From the NCBI GenBank assembly GCA_019649035.1, contig BMAT01000545.1:90098-154097 (forward strand): 64,000 bases of DNA, given 5' to 3'. Positions 39,701 through 45,447 of this stretch are shown one piece after another (positions within the stretch are counted from its first letter, which is position 1; the number at the start of each line of letters is the position of its first letter). Source of the stretch: Elysia marginata (Eukaryota; Mollusca; Gastropoda; Plakobranchidae). The notes below the pieces were generated by a model. The model ran no database searches, was not told the DNA's origin, and saw only the letters and a list, made by a program, of their open reading frames with translations. The position numbers and the translations under genes were made by a program.

Positions 39701-41049
39701 TGTCAAAAAGGGATGTAAGGAGTCACCCTAATTTTAAGTAAGTTTTTTAGAAGCAGGCTAATGGCCTACTTTGATGGTTGTTATCGGTTGCAGGTATGTT
39801 TCTCCCCTGAAACAAAAGAGCCATCTCCACAGCAAACAAGCTTATGACAGCTGCTATTGTCTATTGCTGAACTATAGACAGAGAACAATATAAATCACAC
39901 ATGACCTGCTTCATGCAATATTTACCTTTACAGGCCAAGGTTATTGGTACTTTGGTAGTCCATCTTGTCAAACTGATGCAAGATGTTTGCAAGACCATGT
40001 TGTACAAGACAACCTTTGTAATTCTGTTTTATGACTGGAGAAAGATCCTAATCATAACTTAAGTGCATTCAAGATCATGATGAAATTTTTCTCATACCTC
40101 TTATGATCTTGTATAGATATCCCGATGTATTATCATCACAAAGTGAGGATGCTGTTTATCATTAGTTTTTACAAGACTGGGGTCAGAAAAGAAATTTCAG
40201 GTAGCTTGTCCAATTAGAAAAACCTGTCAAATCGAAAAAAAACAAAAAACAATCCATAATTGCCTATTGAGTCCTAACATTTTCTGATATTCAAGGTCCC
40301 ACTGTATTTAAGTTAACCATAGTCCATATCAAACCTTTCCTTATTTTTCTTTAAGTAAAGAACTTAAATTCTTTGATAATAACAAGAATCTTCATTCCTT
40401 CTACTATGAATGCCACAGTTTTGAAAATACAAGTCATGTAAAACAATTTTACTAATATTTACTTTATAAGAAACATGCTTATGTAGAAATTGCCAATATT
40501 TCTAATGTGGTCGACAAAGGTTTAAATTTCCTCCAAAATCATAATAATAAGATAAACACTCACTTCACAAAAACCGCCAGCCTAGAATACACGGAAGTAG
40601 CTGTGGCCCTTAGCACCTTTTTTTTGCTTCTAAGCAAGATTGAAGTGAGAGAGGAAGATGCTATTATAAGTAATAGAACAGAGAAACGGCTTAGTAAGGA
40701 AAGCTGATTTTGTAAGTCGAATTGTGATCCTCTTAATTCAAAGTTTTACTTCATTCCCAAAAGGTTTCATTTATCTGTAAGAAGAAAAAAATAGCCAATT
40801 ATTTATTGATCTCTACTAATGAATTGATTCGTGCAGACAAAAAGTGGGACTGAGCTTTGTGGTGACGAGCAGGTGCTAGCGGGAGCCCCAGCCTTGGATG
40901 CAGAGCATGATACTGCTGATGATGACACATTGGGGGCAACCAGGAATGAGCTTGATTCTCAAGAAAAGCAGATAGAAAAGTCTGTTGATTTAACACCAAA
41001 AAATGTAGCTGAGGATTCTGGAGACGAGGCAGAAGAGAGTCAATGTTGA
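9469..41049 (+). CDS. Giant multi-Tudor (14 eTud) protein, Tudor/TDRD6/TDRD15-like, 22 coding exons
   Basis: The coding sequence is split over 22 exons (listed separately) that join in one open frame of 4,172 codons. The ATG at 9469 has an in-frame TGA 24 bases upstream (9445-9447), which supports this start. Fourteen copies of the Tudor signature are visible: a WYR strand, then a VxFVDYGN-like strand about 15-20 residues later, preceded by a staphylococcal-nuclease-like segment (SPxxFWxQL) and followed by its second half. This is the extended Tudor fold. Signature centres lie near residues 100, 298, 501, 702, 895, 1191, 1426, 1603 (degenerate), 1792, 1970, 2148, 2392, 2644 and 2893. Known family members bind symmetrically dimethylated arginines on PIWI-type proteins and scaffold germ granules in the piRNA pathway; that role is inferred here. 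Residues ~3020-4172 form an acidic Ser/Glu-rich tail with no domain I recognise. Drosophila Tudor has 11 Tudor domains, so this is an expanded member. The exact orthologue (TDRD6, TDRD15, Tudor, TDRD1) cannot be settled from sequence reading alone. Untranslated exons upstream are possible. Confidence 0.9.
10043..10343 (-). mobile_element. tRNA-derived SINE in intron 1, with target-site duplication
   Basis: On the minus strand the element starts with a tRNA-like head: box A-like TGGCCTAGCGGTAAG and box B GGTTCGATCCC. A conserved central body follows and it ends with a GACGTAAAATC-type tail. It is flanked by a perfect 10-bp direct repeat TGCTTGTTAG (10033-10042 and 10344-10353). The length of about 301 bp suits a mollusc SINE. 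The sequence beyond the tRNA head shows it is not a tRNA gene. It lies inside intron 1 of the Tudor gene, antisense to it. Confidence 0.85.
10752..10875 (+). CDS. Tudor gene exon 2 (second half of Tudor 1)
   Basis: The acceptor is TTGTTCCAG and the donor is GTAGGT. The exon completes Tudor 1 with VQFVDYGNTDYV (residues 95-106), which supplies the aromatic and Asn residues of the methylarginine cage. It enters in phase 1 and leaves in phase 2. Confidence 0.87.
11074..11096. other. Small assembly gap next to a poly-C run in intron 2
   Basis: Five N (11074-11078) are followed by 18 C. This is probably a homopolymer that could not be assembled. Confidence 0.9.
11404..11527 (+). CDS. Tudor gene exon 3 (SN-like part of eTud 1)
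   Basis: The acceptor is GATTGTGTAG and the donor is GTAAGT. It reads RCALANVSSTQGYWTPEST and onward, the C-terminal SN-like half of the first extended Tudor unit. It ends in phase 0. Confidence 0.82.
12088..12171 (+). CDS. Tudor gene exon 4 (end of eTud 1)
   Basis: The acceptor is TTTTGCAG. It encodes 28 codons including YLVHMIDADGNSLNEMFG, the closing strand of eTud 1. The donor GTCTGC is weak, but phase and translation both fit. The exon is 84 bp, so skipping it would keep the frame. Confidence 0.78.
12419..16955 (+). CDS. Tudor gene exon 5: 4.5-kb exon encoding Tudor units 2-8
   Basis: This uninterrupted 4,537-bp exon encodes residues 197-1708. It has acceptor CATTGTAG and donor GTGAGT (phase 1). 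It carries seven Tudor units with signatures VYFVDYGN, VLFIDFGN, VQFVDYGN, VLFVDYGN, LRYVDYGN, VTFIDYGN and, in unit 8, the degenerate IDVDTGK. In unit 8 WYR is also altered to WCR, so its methylarginine cage is probably lost. Between units 5 and 6 (about 14790-15135) lies a linker of repeated GFG/SFG motifs in Ser, Gly, Arg and Asp. A shorter GFGGG-type linker (15700-15800) separates units 6 and 7. Such linkers resemble the FG/RG-rich disordered regions of Vasa-type germ-granule proteins and FG nucleoporins; any condensation role is inference. Confidence 0.93.
16956..18242 (+). other. Intron 6 region of the Tudor gene (between exons 5 and 6)
   Basis: This AT-rich intron has GTGAGT donor and AACAG acceptor. 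No mobile element or conserved element was recognised. Confidence 0.6.
18243..18776 (+). CDS. Tudor gene exon 6: tandem-duplicated eTud exon, copy A (Tudor 9)
   Basis: This 534-bp phase 1-1 exon encodes exactly 178 codons. It has acceptor ATCAACAG and donor GTGAGTAT. It contains one complete eTud unit: DADGTFYVQ lead-in, AKFTEDDAWYRA, VRFVDYGNTDMV, then the SN-like second half ending VAGTALTDVLGLQVAK. The exon differs from copy B at 17 of 534 positions by hand count. Its frame symmetry means it can be skipped or repeated without a frameshift. Confidence 0.92.
19210..19743 (+). CDS. Tudor gene exon 7: tandem-duplicated eTud exon, copy B (Tudor 10)
   Basis: This is the second 534-bp phase 1-1 copy, starting 967 bp after copy A. 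It has acceptor AATCATCAG and donor GTGAGTAT. It encodes the same complete eTud unit with an intact cage (WYRA, RFVDYGN). It differs from each other copy at only 7-8 residues of about 170. The introns on its two sides are recognisably homologous along their length but much more diverged than the exons. Confidence 0.92.
20218..20751 (+). CDS. Tudor gene exon 8: tandem-duplicated eTud exon, copy C (Tudor 11)
   Basis: This is the third 534-bp phase 1-1 copy, starting 1,008 bp after copy B. It has acceptor AATCAACAG and donor GTGAGTAA. The cage motifs are intact (AKFTEDDAWYRA, RFVDYGN). Its downstream intron no longer resembles the introns after copies A and B beyond the donor, so the duplicated unit ends here. 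Confidence 0.92.
21222..21365. repeat. TTA/TTG-rich low-complexity stretch in the intron before exon 9
   Basis: Degenerate TTA, TTG and ATT triplets run up to the exon 9 acceptor, which therefore has an unusual polypyrimidine tract. Confidence 0.7.
21372..21805 (+). CDS. Tudor gene exon 9 (acidic linker and first half of Tudor 12)
   Basis: The acceptor CGCTTAAG has a poor pyrimidine tract in a TTA-rich stretch, and the donor is GTGAGT. It begins with an acidic linker (EEFVDASEMVE and so on). It then gives the SN-like lead-in SPSEFYFQLDQK and the first Tudor strands (CAALYAEDESWYRALV). It enters in phase 1 and ends in phase 0, just before the fourth Tudor strand. Confidence 0.86.
22019..22200 (+). 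CDS. Tudor gene exon 10 (second half of Tudor 12)
   Basis: The acceptor is TTTTCACAG and the donor is GTAAGG. It opens with IFFMDHGNTEVAEAD, completing Tudor 12; the usual Tyr of DYGN is His here. The SN-like half follows (FRSLPPAVKKASLAGVRP). It ends in phase 2. Confidence 0.87.
22694..22831. repeat. 69-bp tandem duplication in intron 10
   Basis: Two direct copies begin GGCTTTTGA at 22694 and 22763 and end GTCAGCAATGGA. Only a few differences are visible. Confidence 0.9.
23171..23465. mobile_element. MITE copy A, GTAAATCTTTCAG family, in intron 10
   Basis: This ~295-bp copy aligns with the better preserved copy at 44531-44842. They share GTAAATCTTTCAGATTGAA, GCTTGCAAGTAACYTTTTGCAGT-like text, TTAAACTTAA, GAGTCT and CGGCCATTGACAA. 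Its left terminus is eroded; the right end reads ATTGACAACCCT. Confidence 0.7.
23633..23730 (+). CDS. Tudor gene exon 11 (SN-like part of eTud 12)
   Basis: The acceptor is TATTGTACAG and the donor is GTGAGA. It encodes LLADLISTTDDQTTLRLLEL and onward, the closing strands of eTud 12. It enters in phase 2 and leaves in phase 1. Confidence 0.83.
24502..24694 (+). CDS. Tudor gene exon 12 (linker between Tudor 12 and 13)
   Basis: The acceptor is CTGTTTCTCAG and the donor is GTAAGT. It encodes the end of eTud 12 (GYGIASDEDIVINQ) and an acidic Ser/Asp/Glu linker. It enters in phase 1 and leaves in phase 2. The following intron (24695-27445) holds a hAT-like element. Confidence 0.82.
25720..25795 (+). 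repeat. G-rich purine run (GTGT, GGGA, GGCA units), possible G-quadruplex
   Basis: A short (GT)n is followed by GAGAGAGGGAGGGAGGGAGG, then GGCA units and GGGGAGGGGAGGGGGAGG. Four or more G-tracts occur within 30 bases. Confidence 0.85.
25842..27019. mobile_element. hAT-like non-autonomous DNA transposon (1,178 bp) in intron 12
   Basis: The left end CAGGGATGCAAG (25842-25853) is exactly inverted at the right end CTTGCATCCCTG (27008-27019). A perfect 7-bp direct repeat CAAGAAT flanks it (25835-25841 and 27020-27026). Subterminal sequence is rich in CCGATTTT and TCGGAA words. Inside there is a CTAGATCTAG-rich stretch and only short open frames (for example one starting MANRRKSKSESM at 26160), so no functional transposase is visible. 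hAT elements usually leave 8 bp, so the family call is tentative, though the element boundaries are firm. It is a late passenger of the Tudor intron. Confidence 0.8.
26490..26690. repeat. CTAGATCTAG-rich cluster inside the hAT-like element
   Basis: Repeated AATCTAGATTAGATC, TAGATCTCGATTAG and AATCTAGATCTAGACTCTAG words are concentrated here. Confidence 0.55.
27446..28216 (+). CDS. Tudor gene exon 13 (Tudor 13, divergent)
   Basis: The acceptor is TCTGTTTCAG and the donor is GTAAGT. It encodes a complete eTud unit: VYVSHVTSPSLFWCQL lead-in, LYRSKV in place of WYR, and LQFIDFGTEGQV in place of FVDYGN. The cage Asn is Thr and the Trp is Leu, so methylarginine binding may be weak or lost. A linker follows. 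It is in phase 2 at both ends. Confidence 0.88.
28960..29221 (+). CDS. Tudor gene exon 14 (first half of Tudor 14)
   Basis: The acceptor is ATCTAACAG and the donor is GTCAGT. It encodes the SN-like lead-in (VPNTFHVRLLEMDKQF) and the first strands of Tudor 14, where WYR is replaced by WHR. It ends in phase 0 immediately before the fourth strand, at the same point of the fold as the exon 9/10 junction. Confidence 0.86.
29692..29857 (+). CDS. Tudor gene exon 15 (second half of Tudor 14)
   Basis: The acceptor is GAAAATAG and the donor is GTAAGA. It opens with VKLQDYGRELRVDP, completing Tudor 14; the cage Asn is replaced by Arg. The conserved LPAQAIKCYLAGI segment follows. It ends in phase 1. Confidence 0.87.
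30733..30881 (+). CDS. Tudor gene exon 16 (SN-like part of eTud 14)
   Basis: The acceptor is AAATTCACAG and the donor is GTAATT. It encodes DRAGDGKFCMYVVEDAHK and onward, fitting the C-terminal SN-like strands of eTud 14. It enters in phase 1 and leaves in phase 0. Confidence 0.83.
32524..32599 (+). CDS. Tudor gene exon 17 (short, end of eTud 14)
   Basis: This 76-bp exon has acceptor TATCCTTCAG and donor GTCAGT. It encodes VVPGSYIDIQLDMEK and onward. Phase 0 in and phase 1 out both agree with the neighbouring exons. Its identity rests on frame and splice continuity more than on homology. Confidence 0.75.
32939..33007 (+). CDS. Tudor gene exon 18 (start of acidic tail)
   Basis: This 69-bp exon has acceptor TTTCTGCAG and donor GTGAGA. 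It is phase 1-1, so skipping keeps the frame. It encodes EESFNEVSLLKCNADD and onward, the beginning of the acidic C-terminal region. Confidence 0.74.
33734..34327 (+). CDS. Tudor gene exon 19 (acidic tail)
   Basis: This 594-bp phase 1-1 exon has acceptor ATAACTCCAG and donor GTATTT. It encodes about 198 residues rich in Glu, Ser, Asp and Lys with no domain I recognise. It is probably disordered. The flanking frames and splice sites fit the gene model. Confidence 0.8.
34818..37355 (+). CDS. Tudor gene exon 20: 2.5-kb exon of acidic Ser-rich tail
   Basis: This 2,538-bp phase 1-1 exon (846 codons) has acceptor TATACATAG and donor GTGAGA. It encodes a long Ser/Glu/Asp-rich tail with no recognisable fold. 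A basic patch (KTTKAQRRVKCRN) near 35400 could be a nuclear-localisation or RNA-contact segment. Two similar Ser/Thr-rich stretches (36157-36290 and 36378-36465) share an SETNxxExSC core, suggesting an internal duplication. Confidence 0.83.
37356..39320 (+). other. Intron 20 of the Tudor gene with an N gap
   Basis: AT-rich intron. A T-run of about 25 precedes seven N (38729-38735). A stretch at 38930-39090 resembles a decayed tRNA-type SINE on the minus strand (box B-like GGTTCAAGCCC), too eroded to call firmly. Confidence 0.5.
38930..39090 (-). repeat. Possible decayed SINE fragment
   Basis: The minus strand contains GGGGTTCAAGCCCTGGATCG, compatible with a box B. No convincing box A or target-site duplication is visible. 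Confidence 0.3.
39321..39367 (+). CDS. Tudor gene exon 21 (47-bp exon)
   Basis: This short exon has acceptor TCCATTTCAG and donor GTATGT. It encodes an acidic stretch (EDEGNDDDAYYDDSQ). It enters in phase 1 and leaves in phase 0, joining exon 20 to exon 22 in frame. Confidence 0.72.
40837..41049 (+). CDS. Tudor gene exon 22 (terminal coding exon with stop)
   Basis: The acceptor is TTCGTGCAG. It encodes about 70 acidic residues (TKSGTELCGDEQVL and onward) and ends at TGA 41047-41049. The composition matches the preceding tail exons and the phase is 0 on entry. Confidence 0.78.
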   Translation, partial: TKSGTELCGDEQVLAGAPALDAEHDTADDDTLGATRNELDSQEKQIEKSVDLTPKNVAEDSGDEAEESQC

Positions 41050-42040
41050 AACCAGATGAAAAGTAGTATAGTCTTTTAAAAAAGGAAATATATACATGTG
41101 TTATTTTAGTTTGTTTTTCAGGGGGTTTTTTTGGTAAGCAGTTTTTCATTTATCGTATCTGTTTTAAATATTTCACCCACACCTGATCAAATGGCTGTTT
41201 TGTGTTAAATTTGTTTTTGAATATTTGTATATGCAATTTTGAAATTTGTCAAAAGATAAAAATGTAAATGTATGAGTAGAACATTCTTTACAAGAGGAAA
41301 ATGTCAATGTGCTTTACTTTATGATTAATTATAAAGACTTCAAGAAGTTTCCTGATCAATATTTTTACCCCGTGAAGACATATAGAAAAAGCCTGCTGTA
41401 ATTGATGTCCACATTTTTTTCTTACTTTGTCTCTCATGGATTATTTGCACAATGTCTTAAATTCCTTTCTCTAAAAGTTTTTTTTGATAATTGGCATTAG
41501 AAAACATTTAGTATTTACTATGTTCATTTATTTTATAAAGAATGATGAACAGTTTCATTCATTATCCATCAAGATTGGCAAAATCTTAAGACATTTAACT
41601 TTTCAGATGTATTTGTTTAATTGAAATAATGTAGATAATTTATGTTCTTTTTTTGTGTGTGTCAGATATTGACAAAATAACAATAATTCTGTATAAATAT
41701 CTTACTTTCACTTGCATCTGTTTGTATCCTAGTGGGTATTTTTGGAAGTCCATAATCGTTATAAATATCTACTTGCTATTTCAAATGTTAATTTGCTTTC
41801 CAGAAAATTTTAAAGAGTGCGAATAACAAATTGAAAGAGAAATATGATATGCTAAATGAAATAGTCCTATATTGTACAAGCTGTTTTGAAAAAAGCAAAA
41901 CAATCCTGATATAAACCTATCAACAATCAGTTTCTGTCAGGGTCTAAAGATGAAAAAAATTGTGGAATTACATTTTGGATTCAAATTTTTTACTTAAACA
42001 GAAAGCTCTGTAAAATAAAAAATTGAGCCATTAACCTCGT
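41050..42040 (+). other. Probable 3' UTR of the Tudor gene
   Basis: This AT-rich sequence follows the stop codon and has no coding signal. The first canonical AATAAA after the stop is at 42014-42019, so cleavage shortly after is plausible. Alternative signals further on (ATTAAA at 42781) cannot be excluded. The extent is inference. Confidence 0.4.
42014..42019 (+). promoter_or_regulatory. Candidate polyadenylation signal AATAAA
   Basis: This is the first AATAAA downstream of the Tudor stop codon at 41049, about 965 bases away. TTT-rich sequence follows within 40 bases. Confidence 0.35.
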
Positions 42041-43349
42041 TTAGTCTTTTATTTTATTTTGGTAGAAAATAAGTCACAAAAATTTATGTAGGAAGTATCT
42101 ACATCAATAGTTTAAAAGGCAATACCCCTCCACTAAAAAAAAAAATGTTGACAGATAGACATATTTTGCAGCTTAAAAATTTTGGCAACTGTAGGAATAT
42201 AATACCTGACATGATATGTGAAGAATCTTAGGCTTTGTTATTAGTTTTTATTCTATAGTTGACTTTGTCAATATTTTGTTAATATTTTCTTTCTCTACTC
42301 TGATATCATTCATAGAAACATCTCTTTTTGTCATTGAAAAAATTCTTAAACTGTTGTTATTTTGTTACTTAGCAAATGCCACAAATGATGGTAAATTAAT
42401 CTTTAAAGTACCGGTATTGGTTTTTATTACACTATTTTTTTAAGGTTTTCCACATAAGCTGCTCTCCTGTTAATGTGCAAATGCGTTGCAAAAGTTCTGT
42501 TGTTATTAAAAAATTTTAGTAAGTTACATGTGCAAATGCATTTTGCAAAAGTGATTATGTTTAATTGAAAGAATTTGTTTAAGAAAAGCCTGGATCATTG
42601 TTTGTACCCTCTCTGGTCCCTTAATGTGAATTCAGTATTCCCTAAATTTGCCTCAAATGGGCAAAAATCATATTTTGCATAAAAATTATATTTTGCAGAA
42701 TGTACATATGTTGAATTTTGCTGTGTAACCTTTCTGTTCACTGTTACTCATTGCCTTGTAATCTTTGTATAACTCAAGGAATTAAAAAAAGAAACTAGTG
42801 GAATGTAATACTTTTTTTTTCTCATTCTTGTTTCTGAATGTGAGCCTGAAAACCCTTCATTTCTCATTAGTGATTTTGAAAAAGTGGTGGTAAAAAAACA
42901 TTTTGTGGTCTTGAATGTTATCACTGGGCTAGCTAAAGGACTTAACTTGTTTTTTATATAGTTTTGAAGTAATTAACCCTCATACCAAAATGATGTACTG
43001 TCACTAATTTATTAAAGAACTCACATGCCATTTCCATTTTTCAAATTGCAAACTTATGCTTTTTCAACACCAACAATTCATGTACACACAGTTCAACTTC
43101 TCACAAAAAGAAAAACTTCTTAAATCCTGCCGAAATTTTCCAAAATGTTAAGCCTTTTGAGAGTTAAGTTCTTTTGCTGAAGCCATCATTATCACTATCA
43201 GTCCAGACAAAACTGCTTAGTAACTGTAGAGCACTCAAAGTCCTTTTAGATGTACAAAGGAACCCCTGAAGTAAAACACGAAAATTGGTAGTAAAATTAC
43301 TAAAAAAAGGTCTTACTATAGCACTAAGGGGAGGGGTGGGAGCTTTGTC
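42041..43349. other. Intergenic, nothing recognised
   Basis: AT-rich sequence downstream of the Tudor gene with no coding or repeat signal. The 3' UTR might extend into it. Confidence 0.45.
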
Positions 43350-44385
43350 CAGGGATGCTAATCTTTCAGATATCAGGGATGCCCTTTTTCCGGTTTTTGC
43401 GGATCGTCCGTTTTTTTCTGAGCGTCCGGTTTTTTGTCCTAGAAAACCAGATAAAAATTACAGAGAACCGGAAATATTTAGGATGTGGTCTGAGTGCCTA
43501 ACTTTATTCTGTTGTTAGATAGTAGAACTAATCTGAACCGCATCCTGTTTAAATTAAATGACTCTAGGTACAGATCTAGTGAAGTTTGCTTTTTCCAATG
43601 ATACTCATGTAGATCTAATCTACATTTAGATATAGATTTAAACCTATCAGGTTGTAATAGTCTACTATGGCCCACATCAAAACAAAAGGGTAGTGGATAA
43701 TGCCAGAAAGAAAGATTTCATGTGCGATGATCAAGTGAAGAGAGCAAAAGCTGCTCATATCAGCCAGCCTCCATTTAAAAACAATAGAAGTGCTAAACAA
43801 GGTTTTTTTCCTTTAAAATTACAAACTAGCATTGTGACCCTGGGTGACTCTCTTGTGGTAACTCAACATCTGCATTGCCCCGTTATAACGTTATGAGATT
43901 GAATCACCCATCAAAATTGGGGGTGGGGGTTAAGTCACTGGGGATGCTTTGGGTTGTAATTTGGTAAAATGCAATCTTGAAGTTCTTAAGTTCACTGGGA
44001 TGTCCTTTTTCAGATTTTAACTTGAAATTAGGTTATTCTGGCTCCTTCAGTTTGGTTTGAACACTATATTACATTTATGGTATGTCGTGTATTCAGCCTG
44101 AGTGGATGTATAGAGGCCTGAAAGAAGGCAAAAAAAGTTCAGGTTTTTTCTTTCTGTCTTGAGGGCATCCCTGAGATATCCCTCACCCCCCATCTCTAAT
44201 TTGGAATGTCAGCTCAAATTTCTCAATGAAATACATTCAACTCCTGCCTACACAGTACAACTATTTCAGTACATATTAAAATACATATTAAACTTAAGAG
44301 CACAACTCCAGCTTCTATAAGCCTTAGTTAAAGTTGCTCTTTCCTTTTGTTAATGTTCTTCTAAAGTTCTATTAATTGCTAATAT
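43350..44385. mobile_element. MITE copy B, GTAAATCTTTCAG family, split by an inserted element
   Basis: The left piece (43350-43373) reads CAGGGATGCTAATCTTTCAG. The right piece (44174-44385) resumes with the GTCAGCTCAAATTTCTC, TTAAACTTAA and TATAAGCCTT text of the other copies. An 800-bp element sits between them. The right terminus is lost or eroded. Confidence 0.7.
43374..44173. mobile_element. hAT-like non-autonomous element (800 bp), nested in MITE copy B
   Basis: The ends CAGGGATGCCC (43374-43384) and GGGCATCCCTG (44163-44173) are perfect inverted repeats. The element is flanked by AGATAT on both sides (43368-43373 and 44174-44179). Subterminal CCGGTTTTT and CGTCCGGTTTT words recall the 1.18-kb element at 25842. 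Only short open frames are present. The uninterrupted sibling repeats show the empty-site arrangement, which supports insertion. Confidence 0.78.
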
Positions 44386-44530
44386 CAGGTAAGGACATAT
44401 GTTACCACGATTTTCTCATGCCTTGGTCTATCTTACGTCAAATTGGCTTGATACATGTACTGTTAAAACTGAGGCTTTTTCGATAAAATTATATTGCTCT
44501 ATATTTTCATAAAAATATTTCTCACGTTTT

Positions 44531-44842
44531 CAGGGATGTAAATCTTTCAGATTGAACAAGCTGATTTCAGGCCTTCATCCCCCTCAAATTTGAAATTTCA
44601 GCTCAAATTTTTCTCTAAATTTCAATGAGAAAAAAATCAATCAGTAATTTGACATGTGTTTGCAAGTCACTTTTTGCAGTGTTAAACTTAATTGAAAGCA
44701 CAACGCCTGCTCCTACAAGCCTTTTTGAGAGTTGCCCTTGCCTATTATTGTTACTCTATAGTTCTATTGAATACAAAGCACCAAGACTAAGAGTCTGACC
44801 AGGTGTTCAGCTTTTTTTTTTAATCGGCCATTGACAATCCTG
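44531..44842. mobile_element. MITE copy C, GTAAATCTTTCAG family (312 bp)
   Basis: The left end CAGGGATGTAAAT matches the inverted right end ATTGACAATCCTG at 10 of 13 positions. It aligns along its length with copy A (23171-23465) and, in part, copy B. No clean target-site duplication is visible. Confidence 0.65.
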
Positions 44843-44945
44843 AATTTTTTTAAACAGCTATTTACAAACCTGATTAGTAGGCTATAGATGTGCTGATAGC
44901 AACATCCTACACCAGGATTACCTGTACATGAATGAAAATAAATTA

Positions 44946-45445
44946 CAGTGGACGTCGTACCCAAAAACCTTGGACTCAACGAACACTTGCATTCAACAAA
45001 CTGTAATAAAGCCCAGAGTTGTTCTACTCTCTTACCTTTACAAATTTCCTTGTACATGTATAGAATAAACTAATTTCAGACTAACCTCGTTTTCAACAAA
45101 CTATAAGTGAAACAAAAACTGATGGTTGGTCTTTATTAGCCTTTTTCTTGTATGTTGTTCGCTTTTTCAGCAATACAGCTATCATAGTATCAGAAAGAGA
45201 GAGATTATGTATATACTCGTATATGCAGAGGAAAAACCAGCAAGCATTGCTAAAACTTACACTTGCAGCACTGTGTGTTCTATTCTTTCAAGTAGTAAAT
45301 AAAGTTTCAAGGTCAATATATAGTGCAGAACCTTCTTCCATGGTTCATTTTGTGTTATTTCAAACTTTAAAAAGACCTTGCTTTCAACACACCTTGGCTT
45401 CAACTAACTTTTTTTCTGCCAAGTCGTTGGATCCGACGTCCACTG
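44946..45445. mobile_element. TA-flanked inverted-repeat MITE (500 bp), pogo/Tigger-like
   Basis: The left end CAGTGGACGTCG and the right end CGACGTCCACTG are perfect inverted repeats flanked by TA (44944-44945 and 45446-45447). Inside are recurring CTTGxxTTCAACxAAC words on the same strand. A TA duplication and CAGTG terminus fit pogo/Tigger-type elements, but no transposase is present. Confidence 0.75.
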
Positions 45446-45447
45446 TA

